Shown here one piece after another: positions 22,999 through 34,394 of a stretch of 64,000 nucleotides of DNA (position 1 is the stretch's first letter; every line of letters starts with the position of its first letter). The notes beneath the pieces were generated by a model that made no database searches, was not told the DNA's origin, and saw only the letters and a list, made by a program, of their open reading frames with translations. Source of the DNA: Phoenix dactylifera (taxonomy: Eukaryota > Streptophyta > Magnoliopsida > Arecales > Arecaceae); assembly GCF_009389715.1 (NCBI RefSeq), contig NC_052392.1:29586592-29650591 (forward strand). Direction: 5' to 3'. The translations under genes were made by a program, and so were the position numbers.

Positions 22999-24973
22999 TG
23001 TCACGCCCCGAGCCCGAGGCGCGGCAGACGCCGCACGCCCGCACGGCGGACCGCACAGGCGTGCAAGGCATCGGATTACATCAAAGCAAATACAGATGTT
23101 CAATACTTTATTTAAGGATTAATAGCAGATGCTTAAAATTGACAAAATACTTAAAATCATTCAAAAGCAGTCTTACAAAACTCCAAAATAACATATGCCA
23201 ACATAATTCAAATGTCCAAACTAAACTAACTAAAATGTCAAAAACTGAAGAATCATCGGAATTCTAACGCACTCCCCAATCCCGTGCGATCAAGCCTCTG
23301 GATCTGAAAAACGAAGAAAACAGAATAATGAGCTACACTAGCCCAGTAAGCAACAAAATACCCCAGAGTGGGGTCAGAGCATATCAGATCAAAATACAGG
23401 ATAATGTTTGAAACAAATCACAAATAATATCATTTTTGTTTTTATAAAACTCTGATATCATAATCTCAACATAATAGGCTACGGCCACGTAACCCAGTGG
23501 CATGGGTTGCACAGAGTGCCAGAAACCACTATTGTTAGTCACCGGTGGAAACGGTGTCCAGAAACCACTATTCTAATCACCGGTGGCGCGGTGTCGAAAC
23601 CGGTTCCTCACAGAATACAAGTCGACAGGTCCAACGTATAATCCCCATTGGCGGGGCCAGAACAGAACAGACAGATCATAGCCATGCTGAGAATATATAT
23701 ATATATATATAAACAGATTTCATAAATTTTTCAGTCATAGTTTACGGATTTCAGAGCATAATTTTCAAATGAAATTTAACATGCCAGACCCATTTTACTA
23801 AATACAAAACATATTTCAGAATTTAATCTATTTATCTGAAAATCACACTTGAAGTATTAAGTTACTTATCTCTTCTCGCTTAATTCCTACTTCAGATAGG
23901 CGGATCAGGTTCACCTGTTTAAATTTAATTAATTTTTTGTTAATATCAGAATTAAGCAAAAATCCAAAAATAATATTATTGGACACGGCCCAACAGGGCC
24001 CATAGTTAGCCCATAATGGGCATGGCCCGATAGGCCCATATTGGGCACGGCCCCAATGGGTTCGGGTTTCGGGTTCCGGGTTTCGGATCCGGGTTCGGGT
24101 TCCGGGCTTGGATCTGAAAAGGGCCCAAGCTGGGCCCACAAGGGTACTGCCCGACTGGGCCCAATCGGACTGGACTGGGCCCAAGTTGGGCCTGCAGTGG
24201 ACTGGGCCCAAGTTGGGCCTGCAGTGGACTGGGCCCAACGGGCCCAATTTGGCCCGTGATGGGCTCCTCCTTCCCCAAACCCCCTCACGGGCAGAGGAAG
24301 CAGGAGAGACAGAAGAGAGAGGGAGAGGGCCAGCCCGGGTGGCCTCCGGCCTCCTCTTGGTCGACGGTCAGCCGGCCGCTGGCGGCCGGCGGTTGCGGCG
24401 GTGACTGACGAGGAAGAGACCGAGAGTGGTCTCGGTTTGGGGCCAAAACAAAGGGAGGAAAGCATGCATCGGCTAAGATCGGAGAGCACAAACGGAAGAG
24501 GGCTTACAGGCAGTCGGCGGAAGTGGCGGATCTCGGCCGGGGGAGGCTCGGTCCGGTGTCAGGCGGCGGCGGCGACGCTTGAACCCAAGGAGATGGGTCT
24601 CAGAACAGGGGGTGGCTGCGAGGGGGATCCGGGCGGCGCTTGGTCGGGAGGGTACACCGGTCGGAGAAGAGGAGGAGGGAAGGAAGAAGAGGAGGAGGAG
24701 GAGCTCGGGATGCCCTAGGGTAAGGAGTAGATGGGGCTTTATAGCCCCATCGCAACGGTTCTCCGCCGCGATGTCAAGCGAGATCCACGGCCGATTCACG
24801 GCCGTGGATGGACTAGGAGGGGCGCCGCGGGGATCTCGCGGCGCCCTTGCCTTGTTTGCCCCTCCGGAGGAGCCGGAGAGGATCGCCCACGCGATCCTCT
24901 GTTCCGGCTCCTTCCCCAAATGAATCGGGGCTGAAGTCGGCGAGGGCTGCCGACTTCAGCCCCGTGTCTCACA
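22999..24973 (-). repeat. Gypsy 5' LTR
   Basis: Near-identical to 16163-18137 and of equal length. Differences seen include one transition near 23472, one near 23868, single-base C and T indels near 24050 and 24392, and two A/G changes near 24562 and 24696. Confidence 0.95.
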
Positions 24974-24982
24974 TTAACTCAC

Positions 24983-26091
24983 GTCACGCCCCCGCCTCTG
25001 CATGGCACGTGAGGCACCTAGTGCCCACGTGGGGGCCACATGAGGGGGGAACACGGGGCTCCCCTGCCAGATATTGTCTGGTTCTGGGGCTTCACGCAAG
25101 CGTCCTTCACCCCTCCCCGGTTTTGTTTTCCACCCAAAACGCGTCTGCAGGATTTGGAGTCACCCGCCTCATATGCCCAGGCTCTGGAACGAGTCTTTTC
25201 CGATGTGGGACTATTGGGCCTCACACCCTTCCCACCATCGGACAAGAGCCGTCCTCGGCTCTGATACCAAAAGTCACGCCCCCGCCTGCGCGAGCACGTG
25301 AGGCACCCAGTGCCCACGTGGGGGCCACATGAGGGGGGAACACGGGGCTCCCCTGCCAGATATTGTCCGGTTCTGGGGCTTCACGCAAGCGTCCTTCACC
25401 CCTCCCCGGTTTTGTTTTCCACCCAAAACGCGTCTGCAGGATTTGGAGACACCCGCCTCATATGCCCAGGCCTGGAACGAGTCTTTCCGATGTGGGACTA
25501 TTGGGCCTCACACCGTTCCCACCATCGGACAAGAGCCGTCCTCGGCTCTGATACCAAATGTCACGCCCCCGCCTCCGCGTGGTACATGAGGCACCTAGTG
25601 CCCACGTGGGGGCCACATGAGGGGGGAATACGGGGCTCCCCTGCCAGATATTGTCCGGTTCTGGTGCTTCACGCAAGCGTCCTTCACCCCTCCCCGGTTT
25701 TGTTTTCCACCCAAAACGCGTCTGCAGGATTTGGAGTCACCCGCCTCATATGCCCAGGCTCTGGAACGAGTCTTTCCGATGTGGGACTATTGGGCCTCAC
25801 ACCCTTCCCACCATCGGACAAGAGCCGTCCTCGGCTCTGATACCAAAATGTCACGCCCCCGCCTCTGCGAGGCACGTGAGGCACCTAGTGCCCACGTGGG
25901 GGCCACATGAGGGGGGAACACGGGGCTCCCCTGCCAGATATTGTCCGGTTCTGGGGCTTCACGCAAGCGTCCTTCACCCCTCCCCGGTTTTGTTTTCCAC
26001 CCAAAACGCGTCTGCAGGATTTGGAGTCACCCGCCTCATATGCCCAGGCTCTGGAACGAGTCTTTCCGATGTGGGACTATTGGGCCTCACA
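24983..26091 (-). mobile_element. SMART-A tandem array, right part (four LTR copies)
   Basis: LTR copies at 24983-25225, 25272-25512, 25559-25801 and 25849-26091 alternate with 46-47-bp spacers carrying PBS and polypurine tract. The outermost copy is followed by CCCCG (26092-26096), matching 15574-15578, so the left and right parts belong to one integration. Nine bases (24974-24982, TTAACTCAC) of unexplained filler separate it from the gypsy LTR. Open frames through the array are chance. Confidence 0.85.
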
Positions 26092-26289
26092 CCCCGCTAT
26101 AACAAAAAGTCAAAGACCAGTCAATAAATGTACCGGTGATCAATTACGCCTATTAAAGGGGTAATTAATTCCCCACCCTTCAAAAGACCCCGCTATAACA
26201 AAAAGTCCCGGTTGACTGGTCTTAAAATCTTTCGTCAAATATCTTTACCAAGTTTAACTCCCGGTCCTTGAGCCCCTTTTATTTTTTTT

Positions 26290-27480
26290 TAAAAGGCCGA
26301 AAATGCCCCTGCCCTCCTCATCTCCCATTCCCAGAAAGAAAAAGACCCCCCCTCCGCCGACCATGGCCCGCCCCTGCCCGAGCTCCCTCCTGCGACCGCC
26401 GCCGGCCCCGGCTCGCCTCCTCCCGAGCTCCCTCCCGCGACCCCGCCCTCGCCCGAGCTCCTTCCTGCGGCCGCCGCCGGCCCCGGCTCGCCCCCCCCCA
26501 GCTTCCTCCTGCGGCCCCGCCCCCTCCCAAACCCTCTCCCGCGGCCGCGCCTCTAGGATTGGCCCCGCCCCTGCCCCCTCATGAGCCCCCTTCTGCAGCC
26601 GTCGCCGGCCGCAACCCGCCCTCCTCCCACGTCCGCCACAGCACGGCCCCTTTCCGGAGCCGCCGGCCTAGCGGGAGGAGAGGTGTTCTCCGCTGCCAGC
26701 CGCGGCTGCCGCCGCCGGCAGCCCCGCCTCCCGCGGCCCCCTCCTGCGGCTGCCGCGGCTCGGCCCCCCTTCCGGCGCCACCGGCTCGCGGGAGGAGAAG
26801 AAAGAAGAAAGAAGAAGAAGGGAAGAAGAGAAGGAAAAAAAGAAAAAGAAAAAAAAAGAAGAAAAGGAAAGAAAAAGAAGAAAAGAAAAGAAAAAAAGAA
26901 AAAAAGAAAAAAAGAAAGAAAAGAAAAAGAAAAAAATAAATAAATGCATCAATATATATATGAATGAATAAATAAATAAATAAATAAATAAATAATATAT
27001 TTTAATGAAATAAAATAATTATAAATAAATAAAGCTACTGCGGCTGGAACCCCTCCCGCGGCCGCCACAGCCTGGCCCCCTTCTGGCGCCACCGACCTCA
27101 TGGGAGGAGAAAATAGAAGAGAAGAAAGAAAAAAAGAAGAAAAGGAAAAAAAAGAAGAAGAAAAGAAAAGAAAAAGAAGAAAATTAAAAAATAAAAAGAA
27201 AGAAAGAAAGAAAAGGAAAATAAATAAATAAATAAATCCATAAATAAATAAATACATATATATGTGATGAACGAATAAATAAATAAATAAATAAATAATA
27301 TATTGTAATAAAATAATAAATAAATAAATAAAGTGGCTGCGGCCGGGCCCCCTCCCACTGCCACCATGGCACAGCCCCCTTTTAGCGTTGTCGGCCTCAC
27401 GAGAGGAGAAAGTAGAAAAAAAAGAAAAAAGAAAGAAAAAAAGAAAAAAGGAAAAAACAAAAGAAAAAGAAAGAAAAAGA
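26290..27480. repeat. GC-rich arm and triplicated ~297-bp module of Mutator-like element 2
   Basis: 26290-26790 is extremely GC-rich (CCG/CCC/GCC triplets). A module of GC-rich block (CTGCGGCTG ... GGCGCCACCGRCCTC ... GGGAGGAGAA), polypurine run and (AAAT)n run then recurs three times with GC blocks near 26740, 27040 and 27340. Proline/arginine- or lysine-rich frames here follow composition and are not genes. The GC block could derive from captured host exons, but no protein is recognisable. Confidence 0.6.
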
Positions 27481-27483
27481 AGA

Positions 27484-28534
27484 TTTAAGTGTGTGTAGAG
27501 AAGACTTAATTGTGTGCAGAGAATACTTAACTGTATGATGCACATAATTTAGTATTCTCTGTATACAATTAAGTCTTTTTTGTACATACTTAAGTGTGTG
27601 ATGCAGAGAATACTTAACTCTGTGCAGAGAAGGAAAGAAAAAGAAAAGGAAAGAAAGGGAAGAGAATGAAAGAAAAAGAAAAAAAGAACAAAAAAGAAGA
27701 AAAGGGAAAAAAAGAAAAAAAGAAAAGAAAAAGAAGAAGAAAAAGGAAAGAAAAAGAAAAAGAAAGAAAAAGAAGAGAAGGAAAGAAAAAGAAAAAAAGG
27801 AACGAAAAAGAAGAAAAGGAAAAAAAGAAAAGAAAAAAGAAAAAGAAAAGGAAAGAAAAAGAAAAAGAAAGAAAAAGAAGAGAAGGAAAGAAAAAGAAAA
27901 AAAAAGGAAAGAAAAAGAAGAAAAGGAAAAAAAAATGAAAAAAAAAGAAGAAGAAAAAGGAAAGGAAAAAAATACTTAACTGTGTGATGCATAGAACAGT
28001 TAACTGTGTGCAGAGAAAATATAAGTGTGTGTGCAGAGAAGACTTAATTGTGTACAAAGAATATTTAACTTAACTGTGTGATGTATAAAACACTACTTAA
28101 CTATGTGCAGAGAAAATTTAAATATGTGTAGAGAAGATTTAATTGTGTATAGAGAATACCAAACTGTGTGATGCACACAATTAAATATTCTCTATATACA
28201 ATTAAGTCTTCTCTGCACACACTTAATTGTGTGATGCAGAGAACACTTAACTATGTACAAAGAAGATTTAAGTATGTGCAGAGAAGATTTAATTATGTAT
28301 AGAGAACACCTAACTGTGTGATGCACACAGTTAAATATTCTCTGTACATACTTAACTGTGTGATGCAAAGAACACTTAATTGTGTGCAGAAAAGATTTAA
28401 TTCTGTACAGAAAATACTTAACGGTGTGATGCACATGGTTAAGTGCTATCTGTACGCAGTTAAGTATTCTCTGTATACAATTAAGTCTGTGTGCAAAGGA
28501 GACTTAATTGTGCACATAGAATACTTAATTGCCT
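27484..28534. repeat. Degenerate CTTAACTGTGTGCAGAGAA minisatellite with polypurine insert
   Basis: Variants of ACTTAACTGTGTGCAGAGA and ACTTAACTGTGTGATGCACA alternate in both orientations, giving many small inverted repeats. A polypurine run interrupts them at about 27625-27970. Confidence 0.75.
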
Positions 28535-28912
28535 TCTTTTTTCTTTCCTTTTTTTTCTTTTTCTTTTCTTTTCTTCTTTTTCTTTCCTTCTCTTCTTTTT
28601 CTTTTCTTTTCTTCCTTTTTCTTTCCTTCTCTTCATTTTCTTTCCTTTTCTTCCTTTTTCTTTTCTTTTCTTCTTTTTCTTTCCTTTTTCTTCTTTTTCT
28701 TTCCTTTTTCTTCTTTTTTTCTTTTCTTCTTTTTCTTTTCTTTTTCTTTTTTTTTTTGTATTTTCCTCCACTGTATCTATCAATATCAAGAAAAGAAAAG
28801 AAAAAAAGAAAGAAAAGGAAAGAAAAAGAATAAAAAGAAAAGAAAAAAAAAGAGAAGAAAAGAAAAAGAAGAGAAGAAAAGAAAAAGAAAGAAAAGAAGA
28901 AAAAAAAAATAA
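28535..28912. repeat. Pyrimidine tract facing a purine tract
   Basis: About 225 bp of almost pure C/T (28535-28760) is followed, after roughly 25 bp, by about 125 bp of almost pure A/G (28786-28912). The two arms can pair as a long imperfect hairpin, and each can form triplex DNA. All Phe/Ser- or Lys/Glu-rich frames are artefacts. Confidence 0.85.
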
Positions 28913-28970
28913 TGAGTGAGCGACAGTTAGGTTAGTAAGCTTGGTATACAAATAATATAACATTGTGAAC

Positions 28971-30331
28971 TTAACTGTGTGCAGAGAAACCATACCTATG
29001 TGCAGGAAATAGTAAACTGTGTGCACAGAACAGAAAACTGTATTTCGAGGTTAATTAAGTATGTACTATCATTAGTTAAGTGTGTTTCAAGTTTAATCGA
29101 CTATGCGCCATGCTAAGGTAAGATTTGGCTCACAAGAACAACCTATATTAAGTGTCTACCACATCATTGTAATTGATTCGAAATATTCTACAAAAATCAA
29201 ATTGTTTAATTTAACTGTGTGCAGAGAAACCATACTTGTGTGCAGGAAACGGTAAACTATGTGCACAGAACAGAAAATTGTGTTTTGGGGTTAATTAAGT
29301 GTGTGTATTTCAAAAGGGAGAGGTGATTTCGGCCAGAATTTTGGATGCTTTTCTTGGGCATTTCGTGGGAACCTCTCCTCCCCTCATTCCTCCTTCCAGC
29401 CACAAGAGAAAAGGGAGAAAAAGAAAGGGTGGGGTGGCCTTCTTCTTCCTCTTTTAATTAAGTATGTTTCAAGCTTAATCGACTATGCGCTATGCTAGGA
29501 TAAGTCTTGGCTCACAAGAAAAACCTATATTAAGTGTCGATCACATCATTGCAATTGATTCGAAACATTCTACAAAAATCAAATTGTTTAACTTAACTGT
29601 GTGCAGAAAAACCATACCTGTGTGCAGGAAACGGTAAACTGTGTGCACAGAACAGAAAATTGTGTTTTGGGATTAATTAAGTGTGTGTATTAGTTAATTA
29701 AGTTTGTTTCAAGCTTAATCAACTATGCGCCATGCTAGGATAAGTCTTGGCTCACAAGAAAAACCTTTATAAAGTGTCTATTACATCATTGTAATTGATT
29801 CGAAACATTCTACAAAAATCAAATTGTTTAACTTAACTGTGTGCAAAGAAACCATACCTGTGTGCAGGAAACGGTAAACTGTGTGCACAGAACAGAAAAT
29901 TGTATTTTGGGATTAATTAAGTGTGTGTATTAGTTAATTAAGTGTGTTTCAAGCTTAATCGACCATGCGCCATGCTAGGATAAGTCTTGGCTCACAAGAA
30001 AAACCAATATAAAGTGTCTATCACATCATTGTAATTGATTCGAAATATTCTAAAAAATCAAATTGTTTAACTTAACTGTGTGCAGAGAAACCATACCTGT
30101 GTGCAGGTAACGGTAAACTATATGTACAGAACAGAAAATTGTGTTTCGGGGTTAATTAAGTGTGTGTATTAGTTAATTAAGTGTGTTTCAAGCTTAATCG
30201 ACTATGCGTCATGCTAGGATAAGTCTTGGCTCACAAGAGCAACCTATATTAAGTGCCTACCACATCGTTGTAACTGATTCGAAATATTTTACCAAAATCA
30301 GATAGCTTAACTAAACTATGTGTACAAAAAC
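28971..30331. repeat. 240-bp tandem repeat, five units, one with a 142-bp insert
   Basis: Units start TTAACTGTGTGCAGAGAAAC at 28971, 29211, 29593, 29833 and 30072. The second is longer because of a unique insert at about 29310-29452 (contains GGTGATTTCGGCCAGAATTT). The array is cut by the Sirevirus at 30331 and resumes at 53559. Confidence 0.88.
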
Positions 30332-31837
30332 TGTTGCCCAAGGTGACAAGCCAAGAGGGGGGGGGGTGAATTGGTTTCTTTTAAATTTAAACTATCTTAC
30401 TCAAGTCAAATGGATGGTTAGTAAGCTAAAGCAAATCACAACACAAACAATACAAAGTATAGTGGTTCGGTGCTCTCCTTAGCACCTACGTCCACTCCCC
30501 AAACGACCCCTTGGGAATTCACTATAATCTCGCGGATTACAGTTGGATTGTTTTCCGGGCTCACAATCCAAAAACCTTTGTTGGTTTTACGGGCTCACCA
30601 ACGAACCTTTACACTTTGGTTTTCCGGATTCACCAAAAACCTTTGTTGGTTTTACGAGCTCACCAACGAACCTTTACAATTGGTTTTCCGGGTTCACCAA
30701 TCAACCTACTCCGTTGGTTTTCCGGGCTCACCAACCAACCTTTACAAGTTGTTTAACAAATAAAGAAAGAAGATTTAAACTCCTAAATGAGCAAATGAAA
30801 CAATATAAACTACAAAAAAGAGTATAGAAAATATTTATCGCTTTGAAGTGGCTTCTCTCTTCTTTGTCAAGGATACTTCACTCTACAAGGGAGGATGGAG
30901 CTCTTGATGACTCTTTGAATCTGCTCAACCCCTTTCTTTGATTCTTGAATGAAGCACTTGGATGAAGAAGATTAGGGCACTTTTGTTTTCTTGTGTACTC
31001 TTTGATATTGCTTTCAAAAGGTTGTTCTATCTGATGAATAGTGCCACTTTAAATAGTCTCCTACATCCATTGAACAAGCCCCAATGGTTAGAATTCAAAA
31101 ACTAGCCGTTACTGACTTTGGGAAGGACAAAAAGTACATCTGCAGAACTAGCCGTTATGCTTCAGCCCGTGTTTGGGTCGGCTCAACCTGTCCTTGGGTC
31201 GACCCAACTTTCACTTGGGTCGACTCAAACATTCCTTGGGTCGACTCTCTCAGAAAACACAGAAACTTGAAATTCAGCCTTCCTTCCCTTGGGTCGACCC
31301 AACCATTCTTTGGGTCGACTCAAAGTTCACTTGGGTCGACTCAACTTCTTCTTGGGTCGACCCTCTCAGTAATTCCAGAGAACCATTTTCTGTCTTCTTT
31401 TCTGTCTTGCCTTTGGGTCGACCCTCTCAGGGTTTGGGTCGACTCAAGCTTGGGTCGACTCAACTACTTCTTGGGTCGACCCTCTCAGTGAATCCAGAGA
31501 ACCATTGTTCTGTCTTGTTTTGAGGATCTTGATGTTTGGGTCGACTCATGCTTTCCTTGGGTCGACCCAACTCACTGTTCATCTGTGCCATTTATGCAGA
31601 AGTGTGCCAAATGATTTCTTGATGTGCCGGGGTCGACCCAATCATCCTTTGGGTCGACTCAATCCACACTTTGCTGCATCTCAAGGTTAGATTCATTCAA
31701 ATAAACAATGAAATGTATTTATATCAATTTATACAAATATCCTGAGAGTAATAGTCTTATAAATGAAGTATCAATTTAACTTATAACATACTCTAGATAA
31801 TTGCTTGTTAATCATCAAAATAACACTATCATCCTCA
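30332..31837 (-). repeat. Outer Sirevirus 3' LTR
   Basis: Minus start TGAGGATGATAG, end CTTGGGCAACA. U3 holds about fifteen GGGTCGACTC/GGGTCGACCC copies (31174-31663), mostly 21 bp apart, upstream of TATTTAAA (31047-31056). U5 holds a TTTTCCGGGCTCACCAAC minisatellite (30550-30750) and a hairpin-capable TATAGTG...CACTATA pair (30458-30526). Confidence 0.92.
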
Positions 31838-32490
31838 ATCTCCCCCTTTTTGATGATTACAAAATAAAGAGTATGAGCCTATTGATACTTGTCTTTAAGA
31901 TCAGTTTTTAAAAGGGCTTAACTTGCTGAATTTCAGCTTTTCATATATAAGAGTAAAATCTCCCTCTATTTCATTTAAATGTTGCCAATTTGACTTTTTG
32001 AATTGCTCCCCCTTTCATTTATAATTCATTAACGATGAAACTTCAAAAATTAGAGATAAAATATGAGTTTCAGGTTATGTATCGGAGTGCGAGAGGTGCG
32101 TGCCAAATTCTGAAATTATATGTGCCAAATTCTGAAATTTGATAGAAATTTTTGATTTGATGATTTTCATTGTTACAAATTGCTCCCCCTTGGATGTATA
32201 AGCTTTCTTATATGATTTTCAATTTGTTTGCCCAATTATTTCTCTTTTCTTGCATAAGTTCTTATTTCTCTTTCTTTACATAACTTCTTATTTCTTTTTT
32301 TTTACTTCTCCTTTCTTTAACTTTCTTTACTTTTGCTCTTATTAATCTTTCTTTACTTACTCTAAAGATATCTTTAGTTCTCCCCTTTTTGTTACTTTAT
32401 TTACTCTAAACAATATCTTTACTTCTTCCCTAAGATCTTTACTTCTTCTAAAATAAATACTCTTTCTTTACTTCTCCCCCTTTTTGTTAT
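31838..32490 (-). promoter_or_regulatory. Multiple polypurine-tract-like motifs of the outer Sirevirus
   Basis: The tract next to the LTR reads AAAAAGGGGGAGA on the minus strand. Further AGGGGGAG-type copies occur near 31976, 32007, 32182, 32381 and 32476. Repetition of this motif near the 3' LTR is known for Sireviruses. Confidence 0.7.
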
Positions 32491-32696
32491 CATCAAAAAG
32501 ATACATGGGAAAGATGCAATAAATACCAAACTTCAAATTTCATTGATCAAAATGGGAACATTTTCATACATTCATGCCAAAAACAAAAACAGATACAATG
32601 TTCCTGAATCAAAGTTTAAAGATACATGATAAAAGCAAAATACATACGAGAACTAGATATCTAGCCTAGGCTCTAAACATAGATGCTAAGATCAGC

Positions 32697-33985
32697 CTAG
32701 GGAGACTCTAACGGCTCGGATCTAGTCCTCATCCTCCTAGTGTACGTGGCGAGGGGAGGTCGAGCCTGGTGAGACTGTGTCTGGCGTGGAGCACGACGAG
32801 CTGGATGACTCTGTGCCGAAATCTCTGACTCAGCAGCCTGTGGCACAGATGGTCCATGGGTCTCTCTCTCTCTCCGGAGTGCTCCTATCTGCTGCCTCAG
32901 ATCACTGATCTCAGCAGACATGACGTCCAATCGGGCGTCCAATCGGCTCGTCAGCCCGTCAGTGATAGTCCTCGCCTGAGCTGACATGAGCTCAGTCATC
33001 CTGCTCCAAAACTCATCCGTATCTCTCGGAGGAACGGATGATGATGGTCCAGCCTCTGAAGGTGCAGTAGGATGATCCATATGCTCCTCATCCTCATCCT
33101 CTGGTGCATCTCCCTCTGGTGCCTCACCCTGAATGCCTGCTCCAGTGTGAATCCACTGCCCGTTCACTTTCTTATATCCCATGCGTATAAGTGTCCGTGC
33201 AGTGTATGTGTCAGTATGATGCAGACTCTTGGATGCCTCCTCCTCGAGAGCTAAACCGTGCTGTCGAAAAATCAAGGTGAGTATCATACCATAAGGTAGT
33301 GATACCCTGGAGTTGCACATCACCTTCCTCATCTGTCTCAGTATCATGGCCGGAAGATTTAGGGGAATCCCCTGAATCATACACTCCATCACTGCGATCT
33401 CGCTCTGTGATGAGATCGAATCTCCCGGTCTTTGGAAATAAGATTCTATTTATTATACTGAGCAGTAATCTCATTTCAGCAGTAAGAGAACTAGCTATTA
33501 CCTTCGCGGAAAAGTCGAAGTTCTCATTTTCCATGATCAACTGTAGAGCTCTTTTCCGGAGTGGCTCCTACGCAGGGTAGATGAAGTAGCTCACTCAAGC
33601 TCTCCTCGGAAACTCGAACTCGAACCCCTCGAACTTCCGAAACAAGCCCTCCCATACCAGTTTTGAGGAAGGCATAGAACTCCTGAACCAATCCGGGGTA
33701 GATCATCACGTCTAGGGAGCAAAGATACTCCCAACCTTGCCTTTGGATCCATTCCCTCAACCGAAACCCTTCTTGATCAAAGAACTCGGAATGGATCCTT
33801 CTCCCCGTTGTAACCGGTCTCCCCGCAAATCTTGCAAGTATCACTGAGGGGGAAGGAGGAGGAGGGGCCTCCGCACGTGCCTCACGTCGTGGAGACACGG
33901 TAGATGGCTCCGTAGGTTGCCTTTCCTCCCGTTGGATCCGTGTGACTCTTCCGGATCTCTTGGCTACGGCTCTTTTGGGTCCCAT
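32697..33985 (-). pseudogene. Outer Sirevirus accessory gene (position of env-like ORF), frameshifted
   Basis: Three overlapping frames (33524-33985, 33211-33540, 32697-33392) together match the intact-looking homologue at 38912-40354. Shared signatures are TTGRRIHSEF/TTGRYIDFHF, QGWEYLCSL/QGWEHLCTL, YPGLV, AEMRLLLSI(I/V)NR, LFPKTGRFD, IPLNLP and PYGMI(L/F)TL. The N-terminus (MGPKRAVAKRSGR) is strongly basic. The C-terminus is a predicted coiled coil (MSAEISDLRQQIGALRRER). At least two frameshifts break it. The core resembles the domain of unknown role labelled a putative plant transposon protein. Function unknown. Confidence 0.75.
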
Positions 33986-34105
33986 TTCTCTAAGATCTCA
34001 AGGTAATCTACTGTTTGGAGGAGTTTGGAGGAGTTTGGAGAGTGGGGATTAGAGTATTCAGAAGAGGACAAGGGCAAACAGTGCCCTAACAATGCTCTCG
34101 GGTCC

Positions 34106-34205
34106 CCTTTTAACAGTGAGGTCCCGACGTTGGGTCGACTCAAGATTTTTCTTGGGTCGACTCAACATTGGGTCGACCCTATTCAGGGTTGGGTCGACCC
34201 AAGTG
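34106..34205 (-). promoter_or_regulatory. Putative internal promoter: four GTCGAC palindromes plus TATA-like box
   Basis: GTCGAC cores begin at 34134, 34156, 34172 and 34193 (spacing 22, 16, 21), each within GGGTCGACTC/CC as in this element's LTR. A TTAAAAGG box (34106-34114) follows on the minus strand about 20 bp downstream, and the accessory start codon lies about 125 bp beyond. Confidence 0.5.
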
Positions 34206-34394
34206 CAGAATTTTTTCTTTTCTCTTCCTTTTTGCTTCTAAGAATTTTTCTTGCTTCCAATCCTTATAAACTCTTTATGGGACAATGATACATGAGTAAG
34301 GAATCTCTAGATAACAAATTTAACTCATGTTTCATGGGATTTTAGAAATTAGAAGAATGTATCATGAGACTACTAGCTCCCTTTTTATATTTCT

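Larger units (their letters stand above)
16163..24973 (-). mobile_element. Complete young Ty3-gypsy (Tekay-like chromovirus) element
   Basis: Two LTRs of exactly 1975 bp (16163-18137 and 22999-24973) flank a PBS, one long gag-pol frame and a polypurine tract. By eye the LTRs differ at four substitutions and two single-base indels, so the insertion is recent. No matching 5-bp duplication is seen directly at its borders: the left flank is AAATC and the right TTAAC. Instead it sits inside the SMART-A array, with a PBS junction on the left. The long LTRs and C-terminal chromodomain fit the Tekay/Del clade. Confidence 0.92.
15544..26150. mobile_element. Mutator-like element 1: 89-bp internal-deletion derivative, now split by SMART-A and gypsy
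   Basis: The left end GGGGTAATTAATTCCCC (15544) and the right end ATCAATTACGCC (26150) form an imperfect inverted repeat (GGGGTAATTAAT versus GGCGTAATTGAT). Removing the retroelement block 15579-26096 leaves about 89 bp made only of the two ends of element 2, so it is a deletion derivative of that family. It is followed by TATTAAA, a truncated copy of the shared TSD, and then directly by element 2. Confidence 0.65.

Noticed and set aside
26268..29026. Many long frames rich in Pro/Arg, Lys/Glu or Phe/Ser
   Set aside because: They follow GC-rich, polypurine and polypyrimidine composition, overlap on both strands and contain no domain.
28971..30331. CRISPR-like regular repeats
   Set aside because: The unit is 240 bp with no spacer variation, in plant transposon DNA; ordinary tandem repeat.
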